From Clostridia bacterium (lineage in GTDB: Bacteria; Bacillota; Clostridia; Acetivibrionales; JAFADI01), in NCBI GenBank assembly GCA_026418695.1, contig JAOAAU010000092.1:41787-105786 (forward strand): a DNA stretch of 64,000 nt. The letters are read 5' to 3'. The notes under the pieces are model-generated. The model did not search any database. It was given only the letters and a program-made list of their open reading frames with translations, and was not told the DNA's origin. Below, one piece after another: positions 54,079-63,596 of the stretch. Position 1 is the stretch's first letter. Each line of letters begins with the position of its first letter. Made by a program: the position numbers and the translations under genes.

Positions 54079-54909
54079 TTGACAGCGAAGAGAGCACTAG
54101 CATGGGTTGCATTCTGGATTGGTCTGGCTTTAGCCTTTAATGTAGGCATATACTTTTTCATGGGTAAAGAGAAAGCATTGGAGTTTTTGGGCGGGTATAT
54201 CATCGAACAGAGCCTTAGTATTGATAATTTATTCCTGTTTATCATTGTTTTTTCCAGCTTTGGTATAAAATCCGAATATCAAAGAAGGGTTTTAAATTAC
54301 GGTATTGCAGGGGCCATTATCCTAAGACTGGTTTTTGTTATCTTGGGTGTCACCATTGTTAATATGTTCCACTGGATACTTTACATTTTTGGTCTGATCC
54401 TGATCATCAGCGGTGCAAAAATGATGTTCAAGCATGAAGAGAATGCAAACTTCAAGGAAAGTAGGATTATCAAGATCCTTGGAAAGATTATACCTGTTAC
54501 GGATCATCTGGAGGGAGAAAAGTTCTTTGTCAAAAAGAACAATGTTCTATACGCCACACCGTTGTTAGCGATCCTGGTGATTATTGAATTTACGGATATC
54601 ATATTTGCCATTGACTCTATCCCGGCAATATTCTCGATAACAACGGATCCGTTCATCGTGTATACTTCAAACATATTTGCCATTATGGGACTTAGAAGCA
54701 TGTACTTTGTGCTGGGGCAGCTTCATGAAAAATTTAAGTATGTAAAATACGGAGTGGCGCTAATACTGATTTTTACAGGAATAAAGCTTTCCATCTTGTT
54801 TTTCCATATTGAGATACCGGTTGAAGCATCCCTTGGAATTATTTTCTCCATCCTGGCTTTAAGCATTATTGCATCTCTTGCTTTCAGTAAAAAGGAAAGT
54901 ACAACATAA
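54079..54909 (+). CDS. TerC-family membrane protein (Mn2+ exporter-like)
   Basis: Predicted 276 aa from TTG 54079 (AAAGGAGG upstream). About seven membrane helices. TerC hallmarks: EQSLSIDNLFLFIIVFSSFGI in pieces with the conserved Asp-Asn, QRRVLNYGIAGAIILR and IEFTDIIFAIDSIPAI, where acidic residues in the membrane form a metal path. Family members (TerC, YkoY, MeeF) export Mn2+ and help metallate secreted enzymes. Last gene of the Mn2+-regulated operon; a strong terminator follows. Confidence 0.93.
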   Translation: MTAKRALAWVAFWIGLALAFNVGIYFFMGKEKALEFLGGYIIEQSLSIDNLFLFIIVFSSFGIKSEYQRRVLNYGIAGAIILRLVFVILGVTIVNMFHWILYIFGLILIISGAKMMFKHEENANFKESRIIKILGKIIPVTDHLEGEKFFVKKNNVLYATPLLAILVIIEFTDIIFAIDSIPAIFSITTDPFIVYTSNIFAIMGLRSMYFVLGQLHEKFKYVKYGVALILIFTGIKLSILFFHIEIPVEASLGIIFSILALSIIASLAFSKKESTT

Positions 54910-54919
54910 TATTAGAAGA

Positions 54920-54959
54920 ATCAGCAAAAAAGGACTGTTTAGTCCTTTTTTTTTGCTGA
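54920..54959. terminator. Strong terminator after the Mn2+ operon
   Basis: ATCAGCAAAAAAGGACT (54920-54936) pairs perfectly with AGTCCTTTTTTTTGCTGAT around GTTT, with T-run; works in both directions. Confidence 0.88.
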
Positions 54960-55051
54960 TATGGGTGGTTGCGACTTTATCTGGAAGAGGGAGTTAAATA
55001 TGCCCTGAACATCCTATATCAATCTATTCATTTATTGGAGTTTAGTTCAAT

Positions 55052-55831
55052 CTAAAATGGGTTAAAGAGGCCTGGCTGCAAAGAAGGAACTTTGCTTGCA
55101 AGTAGTTTAAATCCCGGGCGTGTGACGGAATCAGTGAGGAAAGCAGACACTTGGGAACCTCCTATTCTATACCTGTTTAGGATCTCAATAAATTGATCCG
55201 GAGTTCTTATCCCGATTCCATGTCCGTATAAGGTTCCGTTCCCAAGATCTATGGCATTTTCACCCTGCCATTCGGGAGTTATAGGATCTACGTCGGGATT
55301 CTTAAAATACCTGCAGTCTCCTGGCAGGGACTCGTTATAGATTTTGGCCTGATGAATTCCAAGGTCATAGTCAAGGTATTGCCAATCCATCAAATGAATA
55401 ATCGGGAAAAGCTGATCGAACCGTTCTTCCGGAAGAATATTCAGCAGGGCTGCATAATAGAGAATTACAATGGCAGTAGCACATTCCGTACCATAGGCCC
55501 GGCTGTTTATGAAAATATCCCGGATTGCGGCGGAAGGCTTAACCCCGGGTTTTAATAGAAAACCGCCCTCTTCGGTTCTCTCCCAAAACATAGGGTTGCA
55601 CTCAGACTCACGGAATGTTCTGAAAGCAAAATTACTCCTGAAAAGTGCGATGGAAGCGTCTACGATACTTTTACGGAGAGCAAGTTCGAAGTCAAGCTGA
55701 TGCATCGAGTCGTACACATAGGGTTGACTGCTTGAACTCATGATTTGTGCAGTTATGCCCTGGACACTTCCGGGAGGATACTTTTCCAGTAAGATATCGG
55801 CACTGATGCTGGTTCCTGCGACAAGAATCAT
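55052..55831 (-). CDS. tgl: Protein-glutamine gamma-glutamyltransferase (spore-coat transglutaminase) Tgl
   Basis: Predicted 259 aa. NPMFWERTEEGGFLLKPGV and the catalytic Cys117 in RAYGTECATAIVI match Tgl of Bacillus. The N-terminal domain of Bacillus Tgl is also recognisable (IVDASIALFRSNFAF). Tgl crosslinks spore-coat proteins through Gln-Lys isopeptide bonds, so this genome belongs to a spore-former. No other coat gene is next to it. The 4-bp overlap with the gene at 55828 implies translation coupling. Confidence 0.93.
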   Translation of the reverse strand: MILVAGTSISADILLEKYPPGSVQGITAQIMSSSSQPYVYDSMHQLDFELALRKSIVDASIALFRSNFAFRTFRESECNPMFWERTEEGGFLLKPGVKPSAAIRDIFINSRAYGTECATAIVILYYAALLNILPEERFDQLFPIIHLMDWQYLDYDLGIHQAKIYNESLPGDCRYFKNPDVDPITPEWQGENAIDLGNGTLYGHGIGIRTPDQFIEILNRYRIGGSQVSAFLTDSVTRPGFKLLASKVPSLQPGLFNPF

Positions 55832-56826
55832 CTGAATCCCCCCATCGTTTTATTTGCTGCTTTGATCTGCTCGTCTATGGGAAGGCTGCGCCACCAATAC
55901 CAATGTTGAATATTGTTTCGATAGAGCAGATAGGAATAATCAGACAGCCTAATTTGTGAATTCTGATCTAATTGTTTAAAGCTTCGTAATAATGCAGCCT
56001 CGGCAGGAGATAAACCGTTTAATTCCTTCTCGGGGTTTGTTAAATTCGGATTGCACATGTACTTAGCCTCAAGACAAACAGTATAGGGTGCCGGATTGTA
56101 GGACTGCTGGAAGCTTTCACCTGTATATCTCATGAAAGGGGTATTTTCTTTTAGCCATTCCAAACAACGTAAATACTGGGTTTGACAATCCATGCTAAGT
56201 CCTGAAACGATACATGGGATAAAAGAGAGAAGTTTTCGAGCCAATTCAGCCTCGTCCCAGAGAGTGGAACATAAATAGCTGGCAATAAGAGCCAAACTAA
56301 GCGGATTCCTGCTTTCGAAGAAAGCCCATACAAGATCATGATAGAAGCGCCCTTCACGGCATCTCTTGAAAATCATAGCTGCTGTAACAGGCAAAAGGCT
56401 GGGATCCTGGTATAGCTTTGTCAGATAACTGGTTGCAGTATCCATCACTTCGTCAAACTTATTACTTAGTCCATCGTCTGCTGAACCGGTTTCAACCATC
56501 CAACGGAGGGTTGCATTAAATTCGTTTGGATTGGAGGACGATATCAGGTTTCGGGTACTCGAGGGAATTTTTTTTTCTATTGCTTCACAGATTTTTATTG
56601 CATATTGATTTCTGACACTCATTTGAGTTATGTAACGGGAGCTGGTCAACTGTTTCTTAAGCAAATAGAGGGAAGTAAAGGAAAGGTTCGGGTTATTGAT
56701 AATTTTCAACATACGTACTCGATCCTGTTTTTCTATTTGCAGAAAGGCTTTTGTTAATGCATCCGGCCCATTACGGTGTCTGACCATATCAAAATAGTTC
56801 ATGCCGGTTGAGTTTGATTGATCCAT
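55828..56826 (-). CDS. Unknown protein overlapping tgl
   Basis: Predicted 332 aa; the start ATG at 56826 has no strong ribosome site, so it may be internal. Mostly helical (ALTKAFLQIEKQDRVRML, LYLLKKQLTSSRYITQ), possibly HEAT-like, with Trp/Tyr-rich C-terminal HWYWWRSLP. No signal peptide or membrane segment; no recognised family. Its stop overlaps the tgl start by 4 bp (ATGA), so it is co-translated with tgl and may work with it in spore coat assembly; that is inference from position. Confidence 0.7.
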   Translation of the reverse strand: MDQSNSTGMNYFDMVRHRNGPDALTKAFLQIEKQDRVRMLKIINNPNLSFTSLYLLKKQLTSSRYITQMSVRNQYAIKICEAIEKKIPSSTRNLISSSNPNEFNATLRWMVETGSADDGLSNKFDEVMDTATSYLTKLYQDPSLLPVTAAMIFKRCREGRFYHDLVWAFFESRNPLSLALIASYLCSTLWDEAELARKLLSFIPCIVSGLSMDCQTQYLRCLEWLKENTPFMRYTGESFQQSYNPAPYTVCLEAKYMCNPNLTNPEKELNGLSPAEAALLRSFKQLDQNSQIRLSDYSYLLYRNNIQHWYWWRSLPIDEQIKAANKTMGGFR

Positions 56827-56878
56827 TCATGAAACAACTGCTTTCTATTTAATTTGCCTAGTTCCATCATATGCAGGG

Positions 56879-56901
56879 AAGGGCACGGATGCCCTTAAAA
56901 A
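56879..56901 (-). terminator. Small hairpin upstream of the mobile element
   Basis: AAGGGCA (56879-56885) pairs with TGCCCTT (56890-56896). It lies between the unknown gene's start and the left end of the element; strand and role unclear. Confidence 0.35.
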
Positions 56902-56913
56902 CTTCTTTTTGAC

Positions 56914-57966
56914 GGGGACGCTTCTCAAGTTTTAGGAAATAAATACCAAGCCATTTATTGTTATGTCATAATAGAATAAACGAGAGGAGGGTGTGTTTTG
57001 CCAAGAAAAGCAAGGCTAAAAAGTGAACAGAGCGTTTATCACATCATTTGCAGGAGTGTATCGGAATATCTCTTGTTTCGGGACGAAAATGATAAAGACT
57101 ATTATTTAAGCCTGTTGAAAAGGTATAAAGAAAAGTATATGTGCAAGATATATGCATACTGTTTGATGGACAACCATCTACACATACATTTCGATCCGAG
57201 TGGTTTTGATATTTCAAAATTTATGCATTGTATCAATGTGGCCTATGTAAGATACTACAATAAAAAATATCAAAGACATGGTCCGGTTTTTCAAGAAAGG
57301 TTTGAAAGCCGAATACTGGATACTGACGAGTATAATCTTACGCTATCGGCCTATATTCATAACAACGCTAAAGATATACCTGATTATTCGGGAAGAGAAG
57401 AGGAGTATCCTTATTCATCCTATGGCATATACTTAGGTGTCAAAAAGGATGTATTGGGATTAGTTGATTTGAGTTTTGTAATGGCGCTGTTCAACACTCA
57501 GAATAAGCACAGATTTATTCAAAGATACAGGGACTTTGTAAGCCATCATAGAGATATGGGCACATCAGCTAAAAAATGTAAAGAGCTTTCAAAAGCAATA
57601 GAAAACGAGTATCGTAGTGGGAGAAAGATTATCCACAGAGATTGGCATCCTTCGAAGATAATTTCTTATATATCCGACAAGCTTTTGGTAAACAAGACAG
57701 GAAGTATCATGTTAAAGACTAAAAAGAGACTTATTGAATATAGAGCGATGTGTGTATATGCGATGAGGGTTTTATGTGGTTTGGGTTTTAGGGATATATG
57801 TGAATACGTGTATAATATAACAATTTCAGCTTGCTCTAGTCTTTGTGATAGGGGATATGATCTTATTAAAGACGATCGAAAATACAAAGAAATATTCGAT
57901 GCTCTGCTCGATGCCAAGCTAGCATAAGACCGAGAATTGTTTGTTTAATTTTTGAGAAGCGTCCCC
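56914..57966 (+). mobile_element. RAYT (IS200-like) element with 15-bp inverted repeats
   Basis: GGGGACGCTTCTCAA at 56914-56928 and TTGAGAAGCGTCCCC at 57952-57966 are perfect inverted repeats flanking the transposase gene at 56998. No target-site duplication seen, as expected for HUH/Y1 enzymes. The GGGGACG...TCTCAA motif resembles REP-like ends linked to RAYT genes in Firmicutes. Confidence 0.75.
56998..57927 (+). CDS. REP-associated tyrosine transposase (Y1/HUH family)
   Basis: Predicted 309 aa; TTG start with GAGGAGGG upstream. Y1 transposase domain in the first 150 residues: NHLHIHFDP is the HUH metal motif, and a Tyr of the YIHNNAKDIPDY segment region may be the nucleophile. The YHIICRSVSEYLLF opening is typical of the IS200-like RAYT group. 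The C-terminal 120 residues contain a likely helix-turn-helix (FRDICEYVYNIT), as in some Firmicute RAYT proteins. Looks intact. Confidence 0.88.
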   Translation: MPRKARLKSEQSVYHIICRSVSEYLLFRDENDKDYYLSLLKRYKEKYMCKIYAYCLMDNHLHIHFDPSGFDISKFMHCINVAYVRYYNKKYQRHGPVFQERFESRILDTDEYNLTLSAYIHNNAKDIPDYSGREEEYPYSSYGIYLGVKKDVLGLVDLSFVMALFNTQNKHRFIQRYRDFVSHHRDMGTSAKKCKELSKAIENEYRSGRKIIHRDWHPSKIISYISDKLLVNKTGSIMLKTKKRLIEYRAMCVYAMRVLCGLGFRDICEYVYNITISACSSLCDRGYDLIKDDRKYKEIFDALLDAKLA

Positions 57967-58067
57967 TTTCAAGAGATTGCTTTTGACGATCGATTTTCAT
58001 CATGCTAAAATAGATATTGCCCTAATAAACATAACGTTAATCAATTACAAAAGATGAAATCAAAATA

Positions 58068-60572
58068 ATGGATAAAGGCAGGTATGCTGATACAGTGATG
58101 GGGACTACATATTCAAGGCGTTCAACGCAGAAAAGAAAAAGAGACGGCAGAAAGAGAAAAATGAACCTGATACTTTTAGTAGGAGTAATGCTGGTGATCG
58201 GAATTGCCTTATCAGGAGGCTCTTTTACGCAGTTTTTTGCAGTTTTGTCCATTGAAGTAGTATGTGTGGCAATCTTGCTTCTTTCTCTTATTCTTTATAA
58301 GAGTAAATCTAAAAGCAAGCCTAAAAGTTCATATAAGGCAGCCAGCCGCCAACCGTCTGCACCTGCAAAAGAACCAAGGGTGACGAGGAATTCGGCTTAC
58401 AGGCATACAGAAAAGACGGAAACACCAATAAAGAAGAAGTATGATTGGGTTGTTGAACAAGACGTTAAAAAAGAGGTTGCTACGACTGCAGAGAGTGTTA
58501 TAAATCCTGAGAATGACATCAAAACCCAGGTGGCGAATTGGTCTAAGCTCGTAGATTATTCAGGAACAGTATTCAACAGAATTAAGGAACAGTCTGCCCC
58601 TAAAGTCCAAGTTCCTGAAACTGTAGAGATTGAAGAAAAGAACGAGGTAAATCATCTCGCTTATTTTGCAGAAGAAGAGGATACTGAGGACGGAAATGGT
58701 TCAAATAGATATGTGGAACAAGAAACTGAATATACTATGGATTGGACTCTGGAGGAACCGGAAGAAGATGTATTAAGAAATGAAAACATAAATGAAATAC
58801 GAATTAATATGGCTTTTGACGATGAAGAAGAATTATCTGAAAATGAAGAGGGCAATGAGGACGAGATAATTCCCGGATACACCGAGGTTGCTGCAGACGA
58901 AACTGAATTCGAGGAATTTGAAGAAATAGATGAACCAGCGGTAATAAATCATGAAGTACTTGAAATAGAGGAAGACGAAGAAGAGCAGGAACCGGAAGCG
59001 CAGGAAGAACGGAAAAAGGTACTGGTAAAAGGCCTGTATAATGCAAAAAACAAAATCCATATTAAACCCAGAATCCCGGATTCAAGTACTCAGATTCAAC
59101 GTCAAGAACCACAAAATACTGAAAATAGGATAAAACAATCAAGACCGGATGTGAAACCACCCATAGGGCTGTTAAAAGCATCTGAAGCACCTGTAAAAGT
59201 CGGAAGTTTTGAATATAGTGCCGAAAACAATGCCAAGAAATTAATTGATACTTTATCAAGCTTTGGTGTTGGAGCAAAAATCATTAACATCAGTAAGGGA
59301 CCATCGGTCACCCGATATGAACTTCAGCCGGATTATGGAGTAAAGGTTAGCAAGATCGTAAATCTGACGGATGACATTGCACTGAATCTAGCTGCTACCG
59401 GTGTCAGAATTGAAGCTCCGATACCTGGAAAAGCTGCTATCGGTATTGAGATCCCGAATAAGGAAGTAACCCCGGTTTTTTTGAGGGATGTCATCGAATC
59501 CCAGGAGTTTCAAAGCCATCCTTCCAAGGTTGCTTTTGCAGTAGGTAAGGATATCGCGGGAAATGTGGTCATCGCTGACATTGCCAAGATGCCTCATCTT
59601 CTCATTGCAGGTGCTACAGGCTCTGGTAAGAGTGTTTGTATCAATACGCTGATTACAAGTATTTTATATAAAGCATCTCCGGAAGAAGTCAAGCTGCTGA
59701 TGGTAGATCCAAAGGTTGTTGAGTTGAGCATTTACAATGGAATTCCACACCTGCTCATTCCTGTAGTAACAGATCCTAAAAAGGCTGCAGGTGCATTGAA
59801 TTGGGCGGTCCAGGAGATGACCATCCGCTATAAGCTTTTTGCGGATAATAACGTTAGAGATTTACGTGGATATAACCATTTGATGAGAGAAAGGGGAGAA
59901 AGTATCCTTCCGCAGGTGGTGATTATTATCGATGAGCTTGCAGACCTGATGATGGTGGCTCCCAACGAGGTGGAAGACTGTATCTGCCGTTTGGCCCAGA
60001 TGGCCAGAGCGGCAGGAATGCATCTGGTGATTGCGACCCAAAGGCCTTCTGTTGATGTAATTACCGGTGTCATCAAGGCGAATGTCCCATCCAGAATTTC
60101 GTTTGCAGTATCTTCCCAGATCGACTCCCGTACGATTTTGGATATGGCAGGCGCGGAAAAACTTCTTGGCAGAGGGGATATGCTGTTTAATCCTTTAGGG
60201 ATATCAAAACCTGTCAGGGTACAGGGCGGTTTGATTACGGATAAGGAAGTCGAGAGCATTGTTTCCTTCATCAAAGCAAACTGTGAATGCCAGTATGATG
60301 ATGATGTGCTTGAAAAGATTGATCGAAGCTCTGAAGCTGCGCAGGCAGATCCGGAAAATGATGATGAACTGCTGCCCCAGGTAGTCAATATGGTCATTGA
60401 ACAGGGACAAGCATCTACATCGTTGATACAAAGGAAATTTAAATTGGGGTATTCGAGAGCGGCAAGGATTGTTGACCAATTGGAGGCTAACGGAATAGTC
60501 GGTCCTTTTGAGGGCAGCAAGCCAAGGAAAGTACTGATTACAAAGCAGCAATGGCTGGAAATGAATGGATAA
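58068..60572 (+). CDS. FtsK/SpoIIIE-family DNA translocase with a short membrane region
   Basis: Predicted 834 aa. Only two membrane helices are seen (about 33-76), against four in canonical FtsK/SpoIIIE, then a long acidic linker (about 190-320). Motor domain: Walker [12 protein letters not shown] near residue 515, Walker [35 protein letters not shown], and the C-terminal winged-helix gamma domain ([21 protein letters not shown]) that recognises polar DNA motifs. It moves DNA into the spore or daughter cell. No good ribosome site before 58068; a later start is possible. Confidence 0.92.
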   Translation: MDKGRYADTVMGTTYSRRSTQKRKRDGRKRKMNLILLVGVMLVIGIALSGGSFTQFFAVLSIEVVCVAILLLSLILYKSKSKSKPKSSYKAASRQPSAPAKEPRVTRNSAYRHTEKTETPIKKKYDWVVEQDVKKEVATTAESVINPENDIKTQVANWSKLVDYSGTVFNRIKEQSAPKVQVPETVEIEEKNEVNHLAYFAEEEDTEDGNGSNRYVEQETEYTMDWTLEEPEEDVLRNENINEIRINMAFDDEEELSENEEGNEDEIIPGYTEVAADETEFEEFEEIDEPAVINHEVLEIEEDEEEQEPEAQEERKKVLVKGLYNAKNKIHIKPRIPDSSTQIQRQEPQNTENRIKQSRPDVKPPIGLLKASEAPVKVGSFEYSAENNAKKLIDTLSSFGVGAKIINISKGPSVTRYELQPDYGVKVSKIVNLTDDIALNLAATGVRIEAPIPGKAAIGIEIPNKEVTPVFLRDVIESQEFQSHPSKVAFAVGKDIAGNVVIADIAKMPHLLIAGATGSGKSVCINTLITSILYKASPEEVKLLMVDPKVVELSIYNGIPHLLIPVVTDPKKAAGALNWAVQEMTIRYKLFADNNVRDLRGYNHLMRERGESILPQVVIIIDELADLMMVAPNEVEDCICRLAQMARAAGMHLVIATQRPSVDVITGVIKANVPSRISFAVSSQIDSRTILDMAGAEKLLGRGDMLFNPLGISKPVRVQGGLITDKEVESIVSFIKANCECQYDDDVLEKIDRSSEAAQADPENDDELLPQVVNMVIEQGQASTSLIQRKFKLGYSRAARIVDQLEANGIVGPFEGSKPRKVLITKQQWLEMNG

Positions 60573-60619
60573 AGAGTTTCTCTGTCTTTTATCCGGAAAT
60601 ATGAATGAAATCGTTGCAT

Positions 60620-60693
60620 AGTGTTCAAAATTATGTTAGTCTGAAAGTGAAAGTACTATATATTCATATGGATTGAATTATTTTTTGAACACT
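60620..60693 (+). repeat. Perfect 11-bp inverted repeat in the leader of the zinc-ribbon gene
   Basis: AGTGTTCAAAA (60620-60630) and TTTTGAACACT (60683-60693) flank a 52-nt A-T-rich loop. It may form a structured 5' leader or bracket an operator; a promoter-like TATATA lies inside. Confidence 0.6.
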
Positions 60694-60762
60694 GCCCTCC
60701 TTAAACCTGGAGCGAGATGTCAAGAATATTAAGGTCCAAATATTTTAAGGAGGTATATAGAT

Positions 60763-60984
60763 ATGGCAGACAAGACTTTAGTATGTAAGGATTGCAACAA
60801 CGAATTCGTGTTCACTGAAGGTGAGCAGGCTTTCTATCAGGAAAAGGGTTTCGAAAACGAACCACAAAGATGTCCTGATTGCAGAAAAGCAAGAAAAGCA
60901 CAGAGAAACAACAACAGAGGCGGTTTCGGCGGCGGTAACAGAAACGGCGGCGGAAGAAGCTTCGGTGGCGGCAACAGGTGGTAA
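60763..60984 (+). CDS. Zinc-ribbon protein with Gly/Arg/Asn-rich tail
   Basis: Predicted 73 aa; AAGGAGG upstream. The N-terminal half is a zinc ribbon of the CxxC..CxxC type (LVCKDCNNEF ... QRCPDCRKARK), as in the zf-trcl family. The C-terminal 27 residues are RGG/GGN-like repeats (NRGGFGGGNRNGGGRSFGGG), typical of RNA-binding or phase-separating tails. Likely binds nucleic acid; often cold-inducible in related bacteria. Strong terminator follows. Confidence 0.82.
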   Translation: MADKTLVCKDCNNEFVFTEGEQAFYQEKGFENEPQRCPDCRKARKAQRNNNRGGFGGGNRNGGGRSFGGGNRW

Positions 60985-61052
60985 TCAACACCCGTTGAGG
61001 AAAATTGAGTGGGATTGATGGAGACATCAACATCATAAAATTTCGCAAATTT

Positions 61053-61080
61053 AAAGGAGAGCTTTTGCTCTCCTTTTTAT
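61053..61080 (+). terminator. Terminator after the zinc-ribbon gene
   Basis: AAAGGAGAGC (61053-61062) pairs with GCTCTCCTTT (61067-61076) around TTTT, then T-run. Confidence 0.88.
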
Positions 61081-61131
61081 AATGCCTTAGAATTCAATTT
61101 TTTTAGTACATTAACTTTTTTATCTGTTAAG

Positions 61132-61192
61132 AAAGAGAGGGATGGAAGTAAAGAATTCTTTCTGCTTCTTACTTCCATCCCTCTTTTTTACT
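61132..61192. terminator. Long bidirectional terminator before the DEAD-box gene end
   Basis: AGAGAGGGATGGAAGTAA (from 61134) pairs with TTACTTCCATCCCTCTTTT around a 17-nt loop; T-run on the plus side and A-run on the other. Confidence 0.8.
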
Positions 61193-61214
61193 CTATATAT
61201 TCCACAAAACCATC

Positions 61215-62870
61215 TTAGTGATTTGGTTTAAACCTCATGGAAGCTTTGGATACCTTGCGCTTCTTGCTGGACTTTTCAATGTTGATCTTTTTCCCCTTAA
61301 TCATGTTGTTCTTCATGGAAGAAAGTACTTCAGAGGCATATTCCCTCGGAACCTCAACAAAGGTATATTTATCAAAGATATCAATAGCCCCGATCAATTT
61401 GCCCGGAAGGCTGGTTTTGGAAGCGATGCCTTCAACAATATGCCTTGGCTGAACCTTATGGAGGCTTCCGATATTGATGAAGAGTCGAACCATTCCTTCC
61501 TCGGAGCTTGAATCATCATCGTCAAATTCGGAATCGATTGCAGACGGGGTGGCTGTCGGACCGGATAACATCTTTAATAAAGCCGCAGCTACATCCAGAG
61601 TCGTGATGTAATTGTCTTCTGTGGTTTGAGAATTCATATCCTCAAGCAGCTTCTCGATATAGCCGACGTTTCTGGAAAAATGACCTTCAGTAATCGTATC
61701 CTTAACCTTTTCGAGAAGTGCATTCATTTTATTCTCTTCTACATCGACCAGGGAAGGAGGTTTGATCAACCGAACAGTGGATTTGGTATACCGCTGAATA
61801 TCCCTTAATTTGTAGATTTCACGTCCGACGATAAAGGTATAGGCACGCCCCGTTCTCCCGGCACGTCCGGTTCTCCCGATACGGTGGACGTAATACTCTT
61901 CGTCATTGGGAAGATCATAATTGAAAACTGCCTCAACATCATCAACATCAATTCCGCGAGCAGCTACATCTGTTGCAATCAGGATGTCGATATGGCCGCG
62001 ACGGAACTTTGACATGACTTTATCACGTTCACTCTGCTTCATATCACCATGGAGAGCTTCGGCAGCATAGCCTCTTGATTGAAGGCTTGCAGCCAGTTCG
62101 TCAACACGCTTCTTGGTATTGCAGAAGACCAGGGCAAGCTTCACATTGTTTGCATCGATTAGTCTTGACAGAACTTCCAACTTGGTGGATTCATTGACTT
62201 CAAGGTAAAACTGCTCTATGCTCGGGACAGTCAGTTCCTTGTGAACCGATTTGATATGAATCGGATTCTTCTGATACTTTTTTGTAAGATCCATGATCTC
62301 TTTCGGCATGGTTGCTGAAAAGAAAATGGTCTGCTTTTCTTCCGGGACTTCCTTGAGGATGGTATCGATATCTTCCCGGAATCCCATGTTTAACATTTCA
62401 TCAGCTTCATCAAGCACAATCATCTTGAGATTAGCAAGCTTCAGGGTGCGGCGTCTCATATGGTCCATCACACGCCCTGGTGTACCAATGATGATCTGCG
62501 GCCGTTTTTTCAAAGCCATGATTTGGCGATCTATGGGCTGTCCGCCGTAAACAGGGAGGATCCTGACTCTTTCTTTAAATTTTGATACGTTTTTCAATTC
62601 CTCCGATACCTGAATCGCCAGCTCTCTGGTTGGACAAAGAACCAGTACCTGAACTCCCTCGAGGTTCGGATCCAGCATTTCTATAGCCGGTATTCCAAAG
62701 GCACAAGTTTTGCCTGTGCCGGTTTGAGCCTGTCCGATAACATCATTTCCGTTCATGATGGGAGGAATGGATTGCGCCTGGATTGGCGTTGCCTCTTCAA
62801 ATCCCATTTCTGTGATGGCTTTTTGAACCTCTTCGGATAAATTTAAATCTTTAAAAAACAAACTTTCCAT
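61215..62870 (-). CDS. DEAD-box RNA helicase with C-terminal DbpA-type RNA-binding domain
   Basis: Predicted 551 aa; start at 62870. Helicase motifs in order: TPIQAQSIPP (Q), AQTGTGKT (I), PTRELAIQ (Ia), TPGRVMD (Ib), LDEADE (II), SAT (III), VFCNTK (IV), ATDVAARGIDVDDV (V) and HRIGRTGRAG (VI). The C-terminal ~75 residues (VRLFINIGSLHKVQPRHIVEGIA, ... EVPREYASEVLSSMKNN) are the DbpA/CsdA RNA-binding fold, then a basic tail KKRKVSK. Likely in ribosome assembly or cold adaptation. Pairs in location with the RGG zinc-ribbon gene, convergent. Confidence 0.95.
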   Translation of the reverse strand: MESLFFKDLNLSEEVQKAITEMGFEEATPIQAQSIPPIMNGNDVIGQAQTGTGKTCAFGIPAIEMLDPNLEGVQVLVLCPTRELAIQVSEELKNVSKFKERVRILPVYGGQPIDRQIMALKKRPQIIIGTPGRVMDHMRRRTLKLANLKMIVLDEADEMLNMGFREDIDTILKEVPEEKQTIFFSATMPKEIMDLTKKYQKNPIHIKSVHKELTVPSIEQFYLEVNESTKLEVLSRLIDANNVKLALVFCNTKKRVDELAASLQSRGYAAEALHGDMKQSERDKVMSKFRRGHIDILIATDVAARGIDVDDVEAVFNYDLPNDEEYYVHRIGRTGRAGRTGRAYTFIVGREIYKLRDIQRYTKSTVRLIKPPSLVDVEENKMNALLEKVKDTITEGHFSRNVGYIEKLLEDMNSQTTEDNYITTLDVAAALLKMLSGPTATPSAIDSEFDDDDSSSEEGMVRLFINIGSLHKVQPRHIVEGIASKTSLPGKLIGAIDIFDKYTFVEVPREYASEVLSSMKNNMIKGKKINIEKSSKKRKVSKASMRFKPNH

Positions 62871-63168
62871 TTTTACTTCCTTTACTTTGATTGAATGTAT
62901 TTTGTTGCATTCATCAATTATATCAGTTTAAGACATGATTACAAGTCTACAATAGAATATTATGGTCAAAAACACGATTCTTAATCTTTTTTTGTCATCT
63001 TCAGCTTATTAAAAACAAAATCCAATGAACCAATTTGTACAAACATGATAATTTTATGTTTTATCTTCTTTTTGGATTGGTATATAAAATACGTGCACTT
63101 CGAATTGAATTTATAACCTGATTTAATAAGTGAAATTTCGAAAAATTTTATTGAAAGGGGATAAGGCT

Positions 63169-63486
63169 GTGCTTTGTAAGGATTTGAAGGTCGTAAATCT
63201 GAATATCACTGAGGATTTTTATCAGTATAAGGCACTATTCAGGCTATGTTCCGAGAATGCCTGTATGGATATCGATATGGAAATGCTGTCTGATCCTTTG
63301 ATTTTGACAGAAATAATAAGGACTTTCGAGATTGAAGAGAACACAGAAGTTCTAAAGTCGGAGGTTACACAAAAAATTCTGGAGGCATCCAAGCTTGAAT
63401 CCAGAATTAAAGAGGGACAGGATTACGGCAGGGATGTGGAAGACAAAAAAATTCAGAGAAACATTGATTCCCTAAGTACGTCATAG
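63169..63486 (+). CDS. Small unknown protein, 105 aa
   Basis: Start GTG 63169, preceded by AAAGGGG; an earlier GTG at 63130 has no ribosome site. Rich in acidic residues (ENACMDIDMEMLSDPLILTEIIR) and helical at the C-terminus (TQKILEASKLESRIKEGQDYGRDVEDKKIQR). No membrane segment. No family recognised. Located between the DEAD-box gene's start region and the rubrerythrin. Confidence 0.55.
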   Translation: MLCKDLKVVNLNITEDFYQYKALFRLCSENACMDIDMEMLSDPLILTEIIRTFEIEENTEVLKSEVTQKILEASKLESRIKEGQDYGRDVEDKKIQRNIDSLSTS

Positions 63487-63596
63487 TTTACCGGAAGTAG
63501 AAGTGTTAAGTTGTGTAATTCTTATTGATGTGAAAATATCAATATTCAATATCAAAAACAAAAACTGTATTTAATTTTACTAGGAGGAATTTTATT

